The position numbers were made by a program, and so were the translations under genes. Below, in pieces: positions 25,152-33,687 of a stretch of DNA of 64,000 nucleotides. The notes under the pieces are model-generated. The model was not told the DNA's origin. It worked only from the letters and a program-made list of their open reading frames with translations, and made no database searches. The number at the start of each line of letters is the position of its first letter. Positions within the stretch are counted from its first letter, which is position 1. The DNA lies in NCBI GenBank assembly GCA_965199095.1, contig CBDAQM010000008.1, positions 276,597 to 340,596 of the forward strand, read 5' to 3'. This DNA is from LMUY01 sp965199095. GTDB taxonomy: Bacteria; Pseudomonadota; Alphaproteobacteria; Acetobacterales; Acetobacteraceae.

Positions 25152-25843
25152 CAATACTCTCCCGCATTGTCCACGTGGAAGTGGTACAGCCGCCGCGCCG
25201 AGCCGTAGCGGCGGAACGCGCCCGTAGCCACATCCACGAAGCCGGCGCGCCGCAGCCGGTCGGCCAAGGCGGCATGGTGATGGTCGCGCATCGGCTTCTC
25301 GATGCAATCGGCGCCGAGGCTGGCGACACGGCCGCGCACGAAGATCTGGGCCTCGTAAATGCTGTCGCCCAGGCTCTCGCCCGCATCGCCCAGCACGGTG
25401 AGCGTGCCGGCCTGCGCCATAAACGCGCTCATATGGCCCACGTTGCCGCCGACGACGATGTCCCCCCCCTTCATGCTGATGCCGCAACGCGCGGCGGCGT
25501 TACCGTCGATCACCAGCAATCCGCCGTGCGCGGTGGCTCCGGCGGCGGCGCCGGCGTCGCCGCGGACGTGCACGTGGCCGGACATCATGTTCTCCGCCAC
25601 GCCGTTCCCGGCATTGCCCTCAACCACGATCGTCGCGCCCTTGTTCATCCCGGCGCAATAATACCCGGCGTGCCCGGCGATCTCGACCGCGACCGGCGCG
25701 TCTACGCCCACCGCCAGGGCATGCTGCCCGCGCGGGTTGAGCACCCGCCACAGTGTGCGGTTGGTGTCCGCGCCCAGGCCATGCAGCGCCTGGTTCAGCG
25801 CCCGCACTGGAGCAGTGGCGAGGTCGATTACCTCCCCGTTCAT
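25151..25843 (-). CDS. mgsB: Glutamate synthase beta-helix domain subunit (MgsB/GlxC type)
   Basis: This 230-residue protein matches the C-terminal right-handed beta-helix (GXGXG) domain of GltB. Repeating glycine patterns such as AGHAGYYCAGMNKGATIVVE, GNAGNGVAENMMSGHVHVRG and KGGDIVVGGNVGHM each form a rung. This domain organises the complex and the ammonia tunnel and is not itself catalytic. The true start is the ATG at 25843; the longer frame to 25990 lies antisense inside mgsA's reading. Both ends overlap neighbours (ATGA with mgsA, TGATG with mgsC), so the three subunits are made together. Confidence 0.85.
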   Translation of the reverse strand: MNGEVIDLATAPVRALNQALHGLGADTNRTLWRVLNPRGQHALAVGVDAPVAVEIAGHAGYYCAGMNKGATIVVEGNAGNGVAENMMSGHVHVRGDAGAAAGATAHGGLLVIDGNAAARCGISMKGGDIVVGGNVGHMSAFMAQAGTLTVLGDAGESLGDSIYEAQIFVRGRVASLGADCIEKPMRDHHHAALADRLRRAGFVDVATGAFRRYGSARRLYHFHVDNAGEY

Positions 25844-26718
25844 GCAGCGTGGTCCCAGACGTATACCCGGGCGGGCTCCGGCTCCCAGACCCGCGCGGCG
25901 CTGATGCCGGGCAGGTCCGCCAGGGCGCGGTATTCGCTGCCGAACGCAACCCAGTCCTCCGTCTCCGCCATCACGGCCGGCTTGCAGCAAATTGGGTCCC
26001 GCAAGACCGCGAACCCGGTGCGGGTGCCGACGACGAAGGTGTAGAACCCATCAAAGTCTTTCAGCCCGGCCTGCAAAGCGTCCGCCAGGCTGCAGCCCTC
26101 CCGCATCCGCCAGGACAGGTAGGCGGCGGCGACTTCGGTGTCGTTCTCGGTCTCGAAGGAGAAGCCTTCGCGCACCAGCGTGCGCCGGAGGCCGTTGTGG
26201 TTGGACAGGCTGCCATTATGCACCAGGCATTGGTCGGAACCGGTGGTGTAGGGGTGCGCGCCATCCGTGGTGACGGCGCTTTCGGTCGCCATGCGGGTGT
26301 GGCCGATGCCGTGGGTGCCGCGCATCCCGGCCAGGCCGAAGCGGGTGGCGACGTCATCGGGTCGCCCCACTTCCTTGTACAGCTCCATGCGCTGGCCCTC
26401 GCCGACGATGGTGATTTCAGGCGCCACCCGTGCCAGTTCTGCACGCACGCCATCCAACCGGACGCGCGGGACGTGCAGGACGGCATGCGTGTCCCGCGGC
26501 TCAATATGCAGGCCGAGCGTCGCGCCGATTTGGGCAAAGCCGGTCCCCGCCGGGCCGCGCAGCGTGAACTTCACCCCGGCATCCTCGTCCCCGAACACGG
26601 CAAACCCGGCGCTATCTGGCCCACGGTCCCGCATGGTGCCGAGCATGCAGGACAAATGCAGGCCCAGCTCCGCCTCCAGTGCCGGCTGTTTGATGAACAA
26701 GCCCACAATGCCACACAT
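25840..26718 (-). CDS. mgsA: Class II glutamine amidotransferase subunit (MgsA/GlxB type)
   Basis: This 292-residue Ntn-type glutaminase domain has the catalytic Cys2 exposed after Met removal (MCGIVGLFIK). Other PurF-type amidotransferase motifs are RGPDSAGFAVF, GIGHTRMATES, the substrate-binding VHNGSLSNHNGLR and NDTEVAAAYL. As the first gene of a five-gene coupled operon (mgsA-mgsB-mgsC-gmaS-FAD oxidase) it would take the gamma-glutamyl amide as amine donor for the synthase subunit. The same architecture is annotated GlxB in rhizobia, so assignment to methylamine use specifically remains an inference. Confidence 0.86.
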   Translation of the reverse strand: MCGIVGLFIKQPALEAELGLHLSCMLGTMRDRGPDSAGFAVFGDEDAGVKFTLRGPAGTGFAQIGATLGLHIEPRDTHAVLHVPRVRLDGVRAELARVAPEITIVGEGQRMELYKEVGRPDDVATRFGLAGMRGTHGIGHTRMATESAVTTDGAHPYTTGSDQCLVHNGSLSNHNGLRRTLVREGFSFETENDTEVAAAYLSWRMREGCSLADALQAGLKDFDGFYTFVVGTRTGFAVLRDPICCKPAVMAETEDWVAFGSEYRALADLPGISAARVWEPEPARVYVWDHAA

Positions 26719-26817
26719 GACGACGCTCCTGACATGCCGCGCCGCAGGCTAGCGTGCGCCCGGCGGAAGTCAATCTGAAGAAAACTTATTTCTTGTGAGT
26801 GAAGTGAACCAAGCTGT

Positions 26818-28020
26818 ATGCTCGTCCGGACCTCTCTGTTCGTGGAGACGACCCTGGCAAACCACATCCTCACCCCAACTCAAATCGTGCTTGGCGGCGG
26901 CGCGCTGCGGCAGACCATCCAGGTGCTGCAGACGGTGGGATCCACCCGGCCGTTGCTGGTGATCGATCCGAACCTGCTCCGCCTCGGGCTCGCCACCCCG
27001 CTTCTGGCAGCGCTGGAGCATGCGTCGATCCCGTTCGCGGTGTTCGACGGGGTGGTGGAAGATCCGACGGACGAGTGCGTGGCGGCAGCCGCCGCCACGA
27101 TATTGGCCGGCAGTCACGATGGTGTGCTGGGATTTGGCGGCGGCAGCGCGATCGACACCGCGAAGGCCGCCGCACTGGTCGCCAGTATCGGGGAGAAGGT
27201 GACCGCCTTCCGCCTGCCCCGCATCGTGGACCTGCCAGTCATGCCGGTCATCGCCATTCCGACCACGGCCGGGACTGGCAGCGAGGTGACCCGCGCCTGT
27301 GTCGTCACGGACGCGCAATCGCACGAGAAGATGCTGATCCTCGGCTCCGCCTGCCTGCCCCGGGCCGCGATCGTCGATTACGAGTTGACGCTGAGTTGCC
27401 CGTTCCGCGTCACCGCCGATACCGGGCTGGACGCGCTGACCCACGCGCTGGAAGCACTCGTCAACCGCAACCGCAACGCGCATGCCGACGCACTCGCCGG
27501 GTCGGCATTGCGGCTGATCGGCGCCAACCTGGAGACGGTGTGCCGCGACCCGGCAAACAGGCCGGCACGGGAAGCGATGATGCTGGGCGCGATGCATGCC
27601 GGGCTGGCGGTGTCGAACACGTCCACGGCGCTGGTGCATGGCATGAGCCGGCCGTTGGGGGCGTTCTTCAAAGTGCCGCACGGACTGTCCAACGCGATGC
27701 TGCTGCCCGCCGTGGCGGAATTTTCCGCCGGCGCCGCACCGGATGCCTACGCCGCCGCCGCGGTGCACCTGGGTTGGGCAGCCAGCGGCGATCCTACGGC
27801 CATCGCCGTCGGCAAGCTGATCGACGGGTTCTGGCGCCTCAACGCCGCGCTGCAGGTGCCGACGCCAGAGCAATACGGGATCGACAAGGACCGCTATCAC
27901 GCGATGCGCCCCGCCATGGCGAAGCAGGCACTGGCCTCCGGCACGCCCGGCAACAACCCGCGCGTGCCGGATGCGGAGCAGATCATGGCATTGTACGACC
28001 GTGCCTGGGGCTCAGCCTGA
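26818..28020 (+). CDS. Iron-containing alcohol dehydrogenase
   Basis: This group III Fe-dependent NAD(P) alcohol dehydrogenase has about 400 residues. The nucleotide-binding GVLGFGGGSAIDTAKAAAL and the AIPTTAGTGSEVT loop are present. The metal ligands fit DTGLDALTHALEA (Asp, His) and LVHGMSRPLGA...VPHGLSNAM (two His). It is transcribed divergently from the amidotransferase-synthase operon across a 99-base gap, suggesting it handles an aldehyde or alcohol from that pathway. The first 10-15 residues may be non-native: a GTG at 26842 is an alternative start. Its 3' end overlaps the GntR gene tail-to-tail by nine bases. Confidence 0.88.
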   Translation: MLVRTSLFVETTLANHILTPTQIVLGGGALRQTIQVLQTVGSTRPLLVIDPNLLRLGLATPLLAALEHASIPFAVFDGVVEDPTDECVAAAAATILAGSHDGVLGFGGGSAIDTAKAAALVASIGEKVTAFRLPRIVDLPVMPVIAIPTTAGTGSEVTRACVVTDAQSHEKMLILGSACLPRAAIVDYELTLSCPFRVTADTGLDALTHALEALVNRNRNAHADALAGSALRLIGANLETVCRDPANRPAREAMMLGAMHAGLAVSNTSTALVHGMSRPLGAFFKVPHGLSNAMLLPAVAEFSAGAAPDAYAAAAVHLGWAASGDPTAIAVGKLIDGFWRLNAALQVPTPEQYGIDKDRYHAMRPAMAKQALASGTPGNNPRVPDAEQIMALYDRAWGSA

Positions 28021-28764
28021 CGCCATCCGCCGTGTCCGCCGCCTTGCCTCCACGATTGGCGTGTCGCCCTGCTCCGCCAGCATCATGGCCGCGATCTCCG
28101 CAGCCTTCGCCACGTGGGCCAGGCACGCCTTCTCCGCACCGGGGCCGTCGCCTTTGGTAATCGCGTCCACGATGCGCTGCATCTGCTGCGGGCCCTCCTT
28201 GTCGCGGCCTGGACGGCTGATGGTGAGGGCGCGGAGATGGTTGATGCGCGCGTTCAATGAGGCGGTGATCGCCCAGGCGACGGACTTGCCGCCCCCCTCG
28301 AACAACAGGCGGTAGAACGCCGTGGTCGCCAGCAGAACCTCGGCCGGCGAATGGCGCTTGTAGGCGGCGCGGATCGCACTCAGCGCCGCGGACAGACTGC
28401 GCGCCAGCGCCGGCGACCGCCGCTCGGCACAGGCGCGGGCGGCCATCGCCTCCAGACGGCCGCGAACCTCGTAGATCTGCTGCGCGTCGTCCACGCTCAG
28501 CCGCGCCACGGCCGGCCCGATCTGCGGCAGGTTCTCGACGATGCCCTCTGTCTCGAGATGGCGGAGCACCTCGCGCACGATGGTGCGGCTGACGCCGAGC
28601 TGGTCGCACAGGTCGCGCTCCACCAGACGGTCGCCGGGCCGGAAGCGCAGGTCGCAGATTGCTTGCCGCAGCACGTGCAAGGTGCGTTCGCGCAGCGTTG
28701 TGGTGGCGCGTTCGACCCGGAGCGGGGCGACAGCCTGGACCCCGGCTGAGGGAGGCCTGGCCAT
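28012..28764 (-). CDS. GntR-family transcriptional regulator, FCD subfamily
   Basis: This is a 250-residue repressor or activator. An N-terminal winged helix-turn-helix (DQLGVSRTIVREVLRHLETE, preceded by RFRPGDRLVERDLC) is followed by an all-helical FCD ligand-binding domain (VRGRLEAMAARACAER, then AINARINHLRAL). FCD domains bind carboxylate or amino-acid-like ligands. It is the last gene of the ABC transporter operon, with its ATG fused to the ATPase stop (TGATG), so it is expected to control that operon. The palindromic pair at 31085-31176 is the best candidate target. Confidence 0.9.
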   Translation of the reverse strand: MARPPSAGVQAVAPLRVERATTTLRERTLHVLRQAICDLRFRPGDRLVERDLCDQLGVSRTIVREVLRHLETEGIVENLPQIGPAVARLSVDDAQQIYEVRGRLEAMAARACAERRSPALARSLSAALSAIRAAYKRHSPAEVLLATTAFYRLLFEGGGKSVAWAITASLNARINHLRALTISRPGRDKEGPQQMQRIVDAITKGDGPGAEKACLAHVAKAAEIAAMMLAEQGDTPIVEARRRTRRMASG

Positions 28765-29507
28765 CAGCCCACCAGGATCTTAGAGAGGAACAGGCGCGCC
28801 CGCTCGCTGTCCGGGCGGGCGAAGAAAGCACTCGACCGGGCGTCCTCCACGATCTCGCCGCGGTCCATGAACACCACCCGGTCCGCCACGCGGCGGGCGA
28901 ACCCCATCTCGTGCGTGACAACGATCATCGTCATGCCCTCTTCCGCCAGCGCGACCATCACGTCCAGCACCTCCATGATCATCTCGGGGTCCAAGGCGGA
29001 GGTCGGCTCGTCGAACAGCATTGCAACCGGGTCCATGGCGAGCGCCCGCGCGATGGCCACGCGCTGCTGCTGCCCGCCAGAGAGCTGACCGGGGTATTTA
29101 TGGCCCTGATCGACGAGGCCGACCCGGCCGAGCAGACGGTGGGCACGGGATTCGGCCTGCGCCGTGCTGCGGCCGATGACCGCGCGCTGCCCGATGCAGA
29201 GGTTCTGCAGGATGGTCATGTGCGGGAACAACTCAAAATGCTGGAACACCATGCCGATCCGGGCGCGCAAGGCTGGCAGGTTCGTGCCGGGCGCGGTGAC
29301 GACGGTGCCGTCGATCGCGATCGTGCCCTGTTGCACCGGTTCGAGCGCGTTGAGGCATTTGATCAGGGTGGACTTGCCCGAGCCGGACGGCCCGCATACG
29401 ACCACCACCTCGCCCTTGGCCACCGACAGCGAACAATTCTTCAGCACCTGGAAGTGCGAGCCGTACCATTTGCTGACGTTGTCGACCTGGATCATGCCCT
29501 GTCCCAT
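28764..29507 (-). CDS. Amino-acid-type ABC transporter ATP-binding protein
   Basis: This 247-residue ATPase belongs to the polar amino acid uptake (GlnQ/HisP) family. Walker A is GPSGSGKSTLIKCLNALEPV, the Q-loop region GMVFQHFELFPHMT, the signature LSGGQQQRVAIARAL, and Walker B AMLFDEPTSALDPE. A second ATG at 29495 is possible. It follows the permease by three bases and is coupled to the GntR gene. Together with the next two genes it makes a complete importer. Confidence 0.94.
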   Translation of the reverse strand: MGQGMIQVDNVSKWYGSHFQVLKNCSLSVAKGEVVVVCGPSGSGKSTLIKCLNALEPVQQGTIAIDGTVVTAPGTNLPALRARIGMVFQHFELFPHMTILQNLCIGQRAVIGRSTAQAESRAHRLLGRVGLVDQGHKYPGQLSGGQQQRVAIARALAMDPVAMLFDEPTSALDPEMIMEVLDVMVALAEEGMTMIVVTHEMGFARRVADRVVFMDRGEIVEDARSSAFFARPDSERARLFLSKILVG

Positions 29508-29510
29508 GGC

Positions 29511-30209
29511 TCAGCGCTGCTCGGGCGCGGCGCCGGCTTGCGCCTCGAAGGGACGGCCGAATCGCTTCTCGATCCGGCGCTGCACCAGCTCCCAGGCGGT
29601 GGTCATCGCCAGGTAGTAGATCGCCGCCACCGCAAACAGCTCCAGCACCAGGAAGCGTTCCTGGATCAGGATTTGCGTGCGGCGCAGCAGTTCCTCCATC
29701 GAGATCACGGACGCGATCGAGGTCGTCTTCAGCACGCCGTTCACCGAGTTGCCTAGCGGCGGGATGATGATGCGGAACGCCTGCGGAGCGACCACGTAGC
29801 GCATCACCTGGGCGGGCCGCATGCCGATGGCCCGCGCCGCATTGATCTGCCCGCGCGGCACGGCGGCGATGCCGGCCCGCACGATCTCCGACAGATACGC
29901 CGCCTCGTTCAGCGACAGGCCGAGCAGCGTCGATTGCAGCACGGAGAAGCGGATGCCCAGTTGGGGCAATCCGGTGTAGATGATCACCAACTGCACCAGC
30001 AGCGGCGTGCCGCGGAACAGCCAGGCGTAGAAGTAGGCGGCCCCCGAGAGCAGTCGGCTGGGCGACATCCGCATTACCGCAACTATGAAGCCGAGCACCA
30101 GGCCCGCTACGACCGAGAACACGGTAAGCCCGAGCGTGACCAGGGCCCCTTCCAAGAGATAGGCGTTGGTCAAGTAGCCGAGGAAATCCTGCGTGCTCCA
30201 CGCCCGCAT
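29511..30209 (-). CDS. Amino-acid-type ABC transporter permease
   Basis: This inner-membrane permease of the HisM/GlnP type has 232 residues and about five helices. The EAA loop is recognisable as NEAAYLSEIVRAGIAAVPRG, then QINAARAIGM, which contacts the ATPase. I chose the ATG at 30209 because it begins the membrane domain; the longer frame runs into the preceding substrate-binding protein gene. Only one permease is encoded, so a homodimer is likely. The spacing to the binding protein gene is seven bases. Confidence 0.92.
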   Translation of the reverse strand: MRAWSTQDFLGYLTNAYLLEGALVTLGLTVFSVVAGLVLGFIVAVMRMSPSRLLSGAAYFYAWLFRGTPLLVQLVIIYTGLPQLGIRFSVLQSTLLGLSLNEAAYLSEIVRAGIAAVPRGQINAARAIGMRPAQVMRYVVAPQAFRIIIPPLGNSVNGVLKTTSIASVISMEELLRRTQILIQERFLVLELFAVAAIYYLAMTTAWELVQRRIEKRFGRPFEAQAGAAPEQR

Positions 30210-30216
30210 GTCCGTG

Positions 30217-31071
30217 TCAGCCGTTGGGGCCGAGCACGGCGAAACCACCCGGCGCGGGCTCCACGCCATAGGCGCCGAGCAGCTTGTCGAACGATCCGTC
30301 CGCTTTCATGCCCACCAGGACCTTCGAAACCGCCTCGGCAATCGCGCGATTGCCGAACGCCAGCGAACCCGGCGTGGCATAGAGCCCCTTCAAGGCTTGG
30401 GTGAATTCACCCCGCTCCTGATACTGCTTGGCGACCGGGTCGATCGACACACCGGCCTGAACCTGCCCGGCGCGCACGGCCTGATACACCGCGGCATAGC
30501 CGTCGAAGGTGTGGATCGTCATCTCAGCCAGGCCGCGCTGCTGGAACTCCTTGTTGAGGTCCCGCGCCTTCGCCTCGGCATAGCCGCCGATATCCACGCC
30601 GACGGACTTGCCGGCCATGTCGTCCACCGAATGGATGGGCGGTCCGCCGCTGATGGCGGTCGAAATGCTGATCGCAAGGTTCTCGTAGGGGATCATGTCG
30701 AGGATCTTCAATCGCTCCGGCGTCACGAACAGCCCGGCGTTGATCATGTCCCAGCGCCCGCCACGCAGCCCGGGGATCATGGTGACGTATTCCACCCGGA
30801 TATAGTCTGGCTGCAGGCAGAGCCGCCTGGCGATCTCCGCCCCCAGTTCGACCCGCATGCCCTTTAACTGGCCCTGATCGTCGACGTACTGCATCGGCGG
30901 CAGCGTCGGGCTGGTTGCCATGGTCAAGTGGCCCGGTGTGACCAGCAGCGAATCCGGGATCAGTTTCTGGCAGGTTTGCGCGGCCGCGCCATTCCAGGCG
31001 GCCAGGGCCAGCATCGTCACGCCCCCGCAGATCGCCCGCTTCGTTCCGGCCCAACCCAGTTCGCTCATCAT
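30217..31071 (-). CDS. ABC transporter substrate-binding protein, SBP_bac_3 family
   Basis: This exported solute-binding protein has about 284 residues including an N-terminal signal peptide (RAICGGVTMLALAAWNGAAA). The mature protein shows the family-3 pattern: MATSPTLPPMQYVDDQGQ, then ELGAEIARRLCLQPDYI, AGLFVTPERLKILDMIPY and a late GAYG helix. These proteins bind polar amino acids or related cations. The start is one of two adjacent ATGs (31071 or 31068) with GGAG six bases upstream; a frame to 31155 is longer but has no signal. It is the promoter-proximal gene of the importer operon. Confidence 0.9.
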   Translation of the reverse strand: MMSELGWAGTKRAICGGVTMLALAAWNGAAAQTCQKLIPDSLLVTPGHLTMATSPTLPPMQYVDDQGQLKGMRVELGAEIARRLCLQPDYIRVEYVTMIPGLRGGRWDMINAGLFVTPERLKILDMIPYENLAISISTAISGGPPIHSVDDMAGKSVGVDIGGYAEAKARDLNKEFQQRGLAEMTIHTFDGYAAVYQAVRAGQVQAGVSIDPVAKQYQERGEFTQALKGLYATPGSLAFGNRAIAEAVSKVLVGMKADGSFDKLLGAYGVEPAPGGFAVLGPNG

Positions 31072-31084
31072 CCGCTCCCGCATC

Positions 31085-31106
31085 TCTGGTATTATGGGAT
31101 ACCAGA
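31085..31106. promoter_or_regulatory. Palindromic operator candidate 1
   Basis: There are perfect 8-bp arms (TCTGGTAT / ATACCAGA) around six bases. Read on the minus strand, 31106-31090 gives TCTGGTATCCCATAATA, which matches the second copy at 31160-31176 in 15 of 17 positions. It lies just upstream of the binding-protein start codon. A GntR/FCD dimer site is the likely meaning. Confidence 0.6.
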
Positions 31107-31147
31107 CATGCGCGTGGGTCAAGCACGTTCCATGCCCCAGGTAGGAG

Positions 31148-31176
31148 TTTACCATTGAGTTTGGTATGCCATAATA
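31148..31176 (+). promoter_or_regulatory. Promoter with palindromic operator candidate 2
   Basis: TTTACC (31148-31153) and CATAAT (31170-31175), separated by 16 bases, form a fair sigma-70-type promoter for the gene starting at 31204. The motif TTTGGTATGCCATAATA (31160-31176) overlaps the -10 element and repeats, in opposite orientation, the site about 67 bases away. Binding there would block this promoter. Confidence 0.5.
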
Positions 31177-31203
31177 GGGTCAAAGCAATGTGCGGAGCCA
31201 AGG

Positions 31204-31785
31204 ATGGAACTTCGGAAGATCGTCACCTACGCAGAGGATGTGTTTATCGAGGGCGGACAGGCGTCGCCCCAACCGTTCCACCTGTTCGCAGCAGCGGCCG
31301 TGCTACGCAATCCTTGGGCAGGGCAGGGCTTCGTGCAGGACCTGCGGCCCGAAATCCGCGTATATGCCCCCGCGCTAGGCAAGCTGCTGACGGCCGAGAT
31401 CCTGCGCATGGCGGGGAGCGGCGACGCCGTCGAGGCGTATGGCAAGGCAGCAATGGTCGGCACGTCGGGCGAGGTGGAGCATGCCTCCGCGCTGATCCAC
31501 ACGCTGCTGTTCGGCAACAACTTCCGGCGCGCGGTCGGCGCGAAATCGTACCTGGCCTTCACCAACACACGCGGCGGACCAGGAGCGCCCTTTGCCATTC
31601 CGCTGATGGACAAGGTGGATGAGGGGCGGCGGTCCCACTACCTGACGATCCAGTTCAGCATCAGCGACGCGCCGGGGCCGGACGAGTTGGTCGTAGCGCT
31701 TGGCGCCTCCATCGGCGGCCGTCCGCACCACCGCATCGGCGACCGCTACCAAGACCTGGCCGAACTCGGGGACCTCCATGGCTGA
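31204..31785 (+). CDS. Amino acid synthesis family protein
   Basis: This 193-residue protein matches the small family named 'amino acid synthesis protein' (Pfam AA_synth), with MELRKIVTYAEDVFIEGGQ at the start, then VEAYGKAAMVGTSGEVEHA and KSYLAFTNTRGGPGAPFAIP. Despite the family name its reaction is not known. Members often sit beside hydrolases and transporters for amino-acid-like or amide compounds. GGAG lies six bases before the ATG. It overlaps the next hydrolase gene by eight bases and faces the importer operon across a shared control region. Confidence 0.82.
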   Translation: MELRKIVTYAEDVFIEGGQASPQPFHLFAAAAVLRNPWAGQGFVQDLRPEIRVYAPALGKLLTAEILRMAGSGDAVEAYGKAAMVGTSGEVEHASALIHTLLFGNNFRRAVGAKSYLAFTNTRGGPGAPFAIPLMDKVDEGRRSHYLTIQFSISDAPGPDELVVALGASIGGRPHHRIGDRYQDLAELGDLHG

Positions 31786-32587
31786 ACCGGGCGTGCTCCG
31801 GGGCGTCGCCTATCGTCGCAGCGGCGCCGGGATGCCGTTGGTGCTGGTGCACGGCGTCGGCATGTCGTCCGGCTATTGGGCGCCGCAATTGACCCATTTC
31901 GCGCCGCGATGGGATGTCGTGGCCTACGACATGCTCGGCCATGGCGGGAGCCGCTTGCCGGCCGCGGATGTCCGCCTCGCGGATTATGCGGCCCAGCTCC
32001 ACGACGTGATGGACGGGCTGGAGCTGGAACGGGCCGTGATCGTCGGCCATTCGATGGGGGCGCTCGTGGCGCTCGAATATGCATTGGCGCATCCCGATCG
32101 CGTCAGCCGGGTGGTGGCGATGAACGCGGTCTATCGCCGCAGCGCCGCGCAGCGCGCATCCGTCGAGGCACGGGCTGCCGATCTGGAAGGCAGCCGCACG
32201 GAGGCGGGACGCCGGGCCACGCTGGGCCGCTGGTTCGGGGATCCGCTGCCCCCAGCGCTTGACGCCGTCGCCGCTTGGGTGGACGGCGCGCTGTCCAGCG
32301 TAGATCCCGCCGGATACGCCCGCACCTATCGGCTATTCGCCACATCCGACACCGCCCATGCCGGCCGCCTGGGACTGTTGCAGATGCCGGCCTTGTTCCT
32401 GACCGGGGAACTGGACGCGAATTCCTCTCCCGCGATGTCGGTGGCGATGGCGCAGGAGGCACCGCAAGGGCGGGCCTGCATCCTGCCTGGCGAGCGGCAC
32501 ATGATGAGCCTCGCCTCGCCCGGCATAGTGAACGCCGCCTTGACGCAGTTCATCGAGCCGGCCGAACTGGGGCGGAATGGTGAGTGA
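31778..32587 (+). CDS. Alpha/beta hydrolase
   Basis: This is an alpha/beta-hydrolase-fold enzyme of 269 residues. The oxyanion-hole region is LVLVHGVGMSSGYWAPQL. The nucleophile elbow GHSMG (serine) follows VIVGH, the acid is probably in LTGELDANSSP, and the His lies in LPGERHMMSLA. It probably cleaves an ester or amide. The ATG at 31778 overlaps the upstream gene by eight bases, so the two are made together. A 229-base gap follows with no gene. Confidence 0.88.
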   Translation: MAEPGVLRGVAYRRSGAGMPLVLVHGVGMSSGYWAPQLTHFAPRWDVVAYDMLGHGGSRLPAADVRLADYAAQLHDVMDGLELERAVIVGHSMGALVALEYALAHPDRVSRVVAMNAVYRRSAAQRASVEARAADLEGSRTEAGRRATLGRWFGDPLPPALDAVAAWVDGALSSVDPAGYARTYRLFATSDTAHAGRLGLLQMPALFLTGELDANSSPAMSVAMAQEAPQGRACILPGERHMMSLASPGIVNAALTQFIEPAELGRNGE

Positions 32588-32816
32588 CGGTAAGCAGTAT
32601 CTCGGCATCAACCGGGCTGCCAATTGCTTCCCTGGAGATTGCCGAACGTTGGCTTACCCGCCGACCCGACACGCAATGGGTAACGGTACGAAGCAGTTCG
32701 GTAGGGACTAGGTCACATCACCTGTCGTTGTCAGAAATGATTAAATAGGCTTACCATCTTTCCATTCGCCGGGGCCTCGACGGTTCCGGCGCGTGTCCGT
32801 TGGGGAGAAAACAAGC

Positions 32817-33563
32817 ATGGCAGGAACACTGGCTGGCAAAATCGCGTTGGTGACAGGCGGCCTGTCAGGCATCGGGGCCGCCGTGGCCGCCCGTTTCGCG
32901 GCCGAAGGGGCCCGGGTCATCGCGGCTGACATCACGGCGGCTGATGGACCGATCGGGGACGACGCGATCGCACCGGCCGTGCTCGACGTCGCCGATCCCG
33001 GCGCCTGCACCGGGCTGGTCGAGGGCATCAGGCAACGGTTCGGCCGCCTCGATATCCTGGTCAACTCGGCCGGGATCGGGGCCGACCTCTCCTTCCTCGA
33101 CACGCCTGTCGACGTGTTCGACCGTGTTTGCGCCGTCAACCTGAAAGGAACCTTTCTGATCGGCCAGGCTGCGGCCAGGCTGATGTGCGAGGGCGCCGGG
33201 GGCAGCATCGTCAATGTCTCCAGCGTGTCGGGCATGCGGGGCAATCTCGGTCGCGCCGCCTATGGCGCGTCCAAGGCTGGTGTCGTCGTGCTGAGCCAGG
33301 TCATGGCGGTCGAGCTGGCATCCAAGGGCATCCGGGTAAACGTCATCTCGCCCGGGCCGATCGAGACGCCGCTCGTCGCGGTCGTGCACGACCAGGCGAT
33401 CCGCGAGGCCTGGGCCCGTTTCGTGCCGATGGGGCGGTACGGCCAGCCGAATGAGGTCGCGGCGGCCGCCCTGTTCCTGTCGTCCGACGCCGCCAGCTAT
33501 ATCACCGGGCACGTGCTTGCGGTTGATGGCGGGTTCATCGGCGGCGGTCTGGTCAGCAAATAA
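32817..33563 (+). CDS. Short-chain dehydrogenase/reductase
   Basis: This NAD(P)-dependent SDR has 248 residues. The cofactor motif is TGGLSGIGAAVAARF. The NNAG-equivalent reads LVNSAGIG, the catalytic Ser lies in NVSSVSGM, and the YxxxK motif is YGASKAG. The acidic residue after strand 2 (AADI) suggests NAD preference. I chose the ATG at 32817 because GGGGAG lies just upstream. It is followed by an SCP-x-type thiolase and an acyl-CoA synthetase, so it may oxidise a hydroxyacyl intermediate of that route. Confidence 0.9.
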   Translation: MAGTLAGKIALVTGGLSGIGAAVAARFAAEGARVIAADITAADGPIGDDAIAPAVLDVADPGACTGLVEGIRQRFGRLDILVNSAGIGADLSFLDTPVDVFDRVCAVNLKGTFLIGQAAARLMCEGAGGSIVNVSSVSGMRGNLGRAAYGASKAGVVVLSQVMAVELASKGIRVNVISPGPIETPLVAVVHDQAIREAWARFVPMGRYGQPNEVAAAALFLSSDAASYITGHVLAVDGGFIGGGLVSK

Positions 33564-33653
33564 GCAGCGGCGGCGAGGGCCGGCCATCAATGATCCAGGC
33601 GAAAAATCTCGTCGAACGTGTTGTCCTGAGCCACCGCCGATGCCACTGTGTAG

Positions 33654-33671
33654 ATAGTTCACATACTTTAT
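33654..33671. promoter_or_regulatory. Imperfect inverted repeat upstream of the thiolase gene
   Basis: ATAGTTCACATACTTTAT is an AT-rich imperfect palindrome (AGT / ACT core) ending 16 bases before the thiolase start codon. MarR proteins often bind such sites, and a marR-like gene lies 3 kb downstream. The match is weak. Confidence 0.25.
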
Positions 33672-33687
33672 CAAAACAGGAGCGGCC

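Noticed and set aside
32588..32816. Riboswitch or attenuator before the SDR gene
   Set aside because: Only a 6-bp inverted repeat (TTACCC / GGGTAA with a long loop) is seen, with no known aptamer pattern or terminator.
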